This document shows positions 61,332-64,000 of a DNA stretch of 64,000 bases, one piece after another. Positions within the stretch are counted from its first letter, which is position 1. Each line of letters begins with the position of its first letter. Origin of the DNA: Pontibacter sp. G13 (GTDB lineage: Bacteria > Bacteroidota > Bacteroidia > J057); assembly GCF_031851795.1 (NCBI RefSeq), contig NZ_CP134696.1, positions 6,448,001-6,512,000 of the forward strand, read 5' to 3'. The notes under the pieces were generated by a model. It was not told the DNA's origin. It did no database searches and saw nothing but the letters and a program-made list of their open reading frames with translations. A program made the position numbers and the translations under genes.

Positions 61332-61841
61332 CTAGAATCCTCCCATTCCACCACCCATGCCGCCCATCCCACCGGGGCGACCCATTCCTCCTCCTGGGCG
61401 GCCTCTACCTCCACCCGGACGACCACCGGGGCCCATCCGCTCTGCTCTAGCCTCCTCTTGGGCATTTAGCCACTTCTTATATTTTTTGAATTGCTTTTTG
61501 GGGAGCAACTCCTTCATTTCAGCCGTCTTGTCAGTTTGGACTTGGTCGCGGACGGTCTTCATGGCGAGCATCTTGGACATGCGGTCCTGATTGGAATCAT
61601 CGGCCATGATGGCCTCGGATTTTTCCTTGAGATGCTCTGCGTATTTGAGTTCGATGGCGTAGACCGCTTTGGTCTGCTCGTCGTCCAAATTTGCGGCTTC
61701 TTGGATGCCGGAGGTGTTGCGCAATGCCATTTCCTCCGGATCGATTTTACGGCGTTGGTTCTGTGCGAAAGAAAGTTGTGCGACCAGGGTCAAGCACAAC
61801 AACAGGGAAAATCCTTTTCCCATCTGGGTCCATGCATGCAT
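61332..61841 (-). CDS. Secreted protein with helical domain and Gly/Met/Arg-rich tail
   Basis: A 169-residue protein with a signal peptide ending TLVAQLSFAQ. Residues 30-125 form a helical, charged region (LDDEQTKAVYAIELKYAEHL and MKELLPKKQFKKYKKWL) like the LTxxQ/Spy-type helical periplasmic chaperones. The last 35 residues are low complexity: GPGGRPGGGRGRPGGGMGRP, then GGMGGMGGGMGGF. The Met-Gly tail could bind metal or matrix; that is a guess. ATG at 61841 or the internal one at 61823 could be the start. Confidence 0.75.
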   Translation of the reverse strand: MHAWTQMGKGFSLLLCLTLVAQLSFAQNQRRKIDPEEMALRNTSGIQEAANLDDEQTKAVYAIELKYAEHLKEKSEAIMADDSNQDRMSKMLAMKTVRDQVQTDKTAEMKELLPKKQFKKYKKWLNAQEEARAERMGPGGRPGGGRGRPGGGMGRPGGMGGMGGGMGGF

Positions 61842-61907
61842 AATGTTTCCGTTTTGGACCCATTGGACAATCCTTCTGCGGCTTTGATTCCCGAGATTCG
61901 CAAAAAA

Positions 61908-63605
61908 TCAATTTCCTTTTTTCACCGCTTCGAGATACAGGTGGTTCATGGGATTGGAGGTGAGGCCTTCGATTCCGGGCTGAAGCATCCGGAAACTACG
62001 ATCGTAGTACAGTAGCAACACAGGAGCCTGCTCGATCATCCGATTTTCCATCTCGTGATAAAGCCCGTAGCGGGTGGAATCGTCCGTGATGGTGAGTGCC
62101 TCTCGGTAGAGGGCGTCAAATCTCGAGTCGGAAAAATGCGTGGTATTGGGGCCGCCTGGGGCAAAATTGTCGGTGTAGAACAAAGACAGGTAATTTTCCC
62201 CATCGGGATAATCGGCAATCCATGAAGCCCGCCAGAAATTGACCTTTCCTCCATAAACTTCCTTTCTGAGCGCTCCTCCTTGCAGATTCTGAATGTTGAC
62301 ATTCACCCCGATATTCTCGAATGACTTTTGGATGAACTCGGAGATGCCGGCGTACTTGGAGGTTGAATTGAGCACGAGTTCGGGCAGTCCATTGCCCCCA
62401 GGATAGCCTGCTTCGACCAATAGCTGCTTGGCTTCCGTGGGATTATAGGAAAACCCTTGTACCGATTGAGGGTCGTATCCGGGCATTCCCTTGGGGATGA
62501 ACCCAGCTTCGGCGGGGTATCCCATGCCATTGAGTAGATAGGAGACGAGCTTTTGGCGATCAATGGCGAGGTTCAGGGCTCGTCTCACCCGGACATCCGA
62601 GAGCGGATGGTCTTCTGTGATGGGATTGGCGGGATCGAGTTGGAAGCCCAAGTACTCGGTATTGAGTTGTGGCGCGAGTAAAAACTGATATTGGTCGCCG
62701 TATTTGGGTTTGATGGAGCCATCGAGGGCCAGCACTTCGTCTTTGTAGGAATTGTCCAGATCCCCGATGAAGTCGAGGTTGCCATTGACGAATTCGATGA
62801 AAGCCGATAGGCGGCTTGGGATGAACTTGACGGAGATGGCGTCGAGATGGGGGAGGGTTTGTCCAGCTGGAGAAAGACTGTATTGGGCGTTTTTGTGGAG
62901 GACGAGATGTTGGCCTTCATTCCATCGATAAAACTTGAATGGACCTGTGCCAATGGGGTGAGCGCGGAAATCTTCTCCGTAGGCTTCCACCGCTTCCCTT
63001 GGAACGACATACCCGTAAGGCATGGCCAGCAGTCCCAAGAAAGGCGGGAAGGGCTGGGTGAGTTTGATTTCGAAGGTCGAATCGTCGATCACGTGGAATC
63101 CTTCAACGATCGGGGAGGTTCCTTCGGTGAAGGCGTCTAGCCCTTGGATTTTGCCATTGAAAATCCATCGCCCGGTGGAGGCTGTTTGCGGATCACAGAT
63201 TCGGGTGAAGCTGTATGCTACATCCTGGGCAGTAACACGGCGCGTACTGTCGACACCGAAGCATGGGTCCTTGTGAAAAGACACGTCTTTCCGAAGATGG
63301 AAGATATAAGATAGTCCATCGTCGGAAATGTTCCAGCTTTCGGCAATGGAAGGGGTGACCTTGAGTTGGGGGTCCAATTTCACCAACCCATTGAAAATCT
63401 GTGCCGTCATCCAGATGGGGGCTCTAGATCGAGCAAATGCGGGGTCGAGTGTCTGGAGCCCTTCGTCGAGATTCATTCGGAAAACCGTACGATTATCTTC
63501 CTTATCCACAGGGCCTCGGCAACTTATCCACATCGATTGGAAAAAAAGCAGAGTTATGCACAGGCTAATCGGGAATCGGTGGATATTGGAATACTTCAAA
63601 ACCAT
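61908..63605 (-). CDS. Peptide/solute-binding lipoprotein (SBP family 5)
   Basis: A 565-residue periplasmic solute-binding protein (DppA/OppA-type). Lipobox-like MWISC follows a hydrophobic segment at the chosen ATG (63605). Family motifs: LDEGLQTLDPAFARSRAP, FHLRKDVSFHKD, VAYSFTRICDP, HPIGTGPFKFYRW, VRRALNLAIDRQKLV and NFWRASWIADYPDGENYL. It would bind oligopeptides or related solutes for an ABC importer, but no permease or ATPase gene is beside it. The 5' end overlaps three DnaA-box-like sites. Confidence 0.92.
   Translation of the reverse strand: MVLKYSNIHRFPISLCITLLFFQSMWISCRGPVDKEDNRTVFRMNLDEGLQTLDPAFARSRAPIWMTAQIFNGLVKLDPQLKVTPSIAESWNISDDGLSYIFHLRKDVSFHKDPCFGVDSTRRVTAQDVAYSFTRICDPQTASTGRWIFNGKIQGLDAFTEGTSPIVEGFHVIDDSTFEIKLTQPFPPFLGLLAMPYGYVVPREAVEAYGEDFRAHPIGTGPFKFYRWNEGQHLVLHKNAQYSLSPAGQTLPHLDAISVKFIPSRLSAFIEFVNGNLDFIGDLDNSYKDEVLALDGSIKPKYGDQYQFLLAPQLNTEYLGFQLDPANPITEDHPLSDVRVRRALNLAIDRQKLVSYLLNGMGYPAEAGFIPKGMPGYDPQSVQGFSYNPTEAKQLLVEAGYPGGNGLPELVLNSTSKYAGISEFIQKSFENIGVNVNIQNLQGGALRKEVYGGKVNFWRASWIADYPDGENYLSLFYTDNFAPGGPNTTHFSDSRFDALYREALTITDDSTRYGLYHEMENRMIEQAPVLLLYYDRSFRMLQPGIEGLTSNPMNHLYLEAVKKGN
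63502..63562. promoter_or_regulatory. Cluster of three DnaA-box-like sites
   Basis: TTATCCACA occurs at 63502-63510 and 63524-63532, and TTATGCACA at 63554-63562, all on the same strand. The first two match the strongest E. coli R1-type DnaA box, and the third differs by one base within the TTATnCACA consensus. They lie inside the 5' end of the SBP gene, next to parA. Confidence 0.5.
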
Positions 63606-63776
63606 ATATTTGTAACAATCCAACTGTTCAACATGGCAGGTCAGGATGGGGGAGGATCTGGAAAGGAGATCGCACAGGCGATTCAAGCACCACCCCCCGG
63701 TACGCGGGCCGAAAGATTCTGAAACAAGAAAGAATCCAGCGGGCCTGCAGGACAGTTCCAAACAAATATAGACAAC

Positions 63777-64000
63777 ATGGGAAAAATTATTTGTCTGGCG
63801 AACCAAAAAGGAGGGGTGGGAAAAACCACCACTGCCATCAATGTAGCGGCAAGCTTTGCTGCGATGGAGTACAAAACCCTTCTGGTGGACACTGATCCAC
63901 AGGCCAACGCCACATCCGGGGTAGGGATCGATCCTAAGACCGTAGAAGCCAGTATCTACAGCTGCATGATTGGCGAAGTGGAAGACGCAAAGGAGATCAT
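63777..64000 (+). CDS. parA: ParA/Soj chromosome-partitioning ATPase (C-terminus cut by window edge)
   Basis: The frame starts at ATG 63777 and runs off the right edge (74 codons and two bases, no stop). The deviant Walker A motif [16 protein letters not shown] and the A-prime segment [14 protein letters not shown] identify a ParA/Soj family protein. With ParB it segregates the chromosome origin by ATP-dependent DNA binding. Bacteroidota usually have parB directly downstream; that is outside the window. It is divergent from the SBP gene with about 170 bases between. Confidence 0.95.
   Translation, partial: MGKIICLANQKGGVGKTTTAINVAASFAAMEYKTLLVDTDPQANATSGVGIDPKTVEASIYSCMIGEVEDAKEI

Noticed and set aside
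1-64000. tRNA, rRNA, CRISPR array or prophage
   Set aside because: I looked for TTCGAnTC-type tRNA arms, regularly spaced short repeats and integrase, capsid or Cas motifs and found none.

Overview
The window reads as a chromosomal segment of a member of the Bacteroidota, probably a Saprospiria- or Cytophagia-like marine or environmental lineage; the order is my inference. The phylum call rests on several independent signs. Three secreted proteins end in type IX secretion (T9SS) C-terminal domains. There is a PorX-type response regulator with a PglZ domain. IspG is the long, insertion-bearing form. A three-gene succinate dehydrogenase operon (sdhCAB) has a TTG/TAnnTTTG promoter-like sequence. 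Other signs are a type B L31 protein, a glycine-rich RRM protein, and many DUF2807 and WG-repeat proteins. No rRNA, tRNA, CRISPR array, transposase or phage gene was recognised. Both edges cut genes: an L-type lectin on the left and parA on the right.

Layout. 0-9 kb: lectin fragment, small unknown protein, polysaccharide flippase, acylphosphatase, secreted EEP-fold nuclease/phosphatase, WG-repeat protein, unknown protein, MscS channel and RRM RNA-binding protein. 9-21 kb: Gfo/Idh/MocA oxidoreductase, leuS, a PGRP-like secreted protein that has lost its catalytic residues, acyl-CoA-binding protein, a glutamine synthetase homologue, a helical unknown and ispG. 21-29 kb: ankyrin protein, DinB protein, secreted unknown, MobA-type fusion, PagL-like lipid A deacylase, universal stress protein, enolase and HD phosphohydrolase. 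29-37 kb: a VWA membrane protein with a T9SS-CTD-like tail, then porX, tsaE and ald, then two secreted unknowns. 37-48 kb: tandem hsp20 genes, MaoC, HAD and GNAT proteins, alpha/beta hydrolase with a Crp-type regulator, YceI lipoprotein and sdhCAB. 48-64 kb: tandem M28 peptidases (one degenerate), tpiA, a GlmU-like protein, rpmE2, a methyltransferase, three DUF2807 proteins around a TPR-adenylate cyclase, a Gly/Met-tailed secreted protein, a peptide-binding lipoprotein with DnaA-box-like sites in its 5' end, and parA.

Most genes are single transcription units closed by clear hairpin terminators. The likely operons are sdhCAB, tsaE-ald (possibly with the VWA gene and porX upstream), flippase-acylphosphatase, crp-hydrolase, the two M28 genes, and the pair of adjacent DUF2807 genes.

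The most unusual element is a dispersed intergenic repeat family of about 165-245 bp. I find nine copies in both orientations, always between genes. Each has conserved ends (TGCGGnTGGC at one, GGGCGTGCC at the other) and internally complementary segments. It explains most of the long intergenic stretches.
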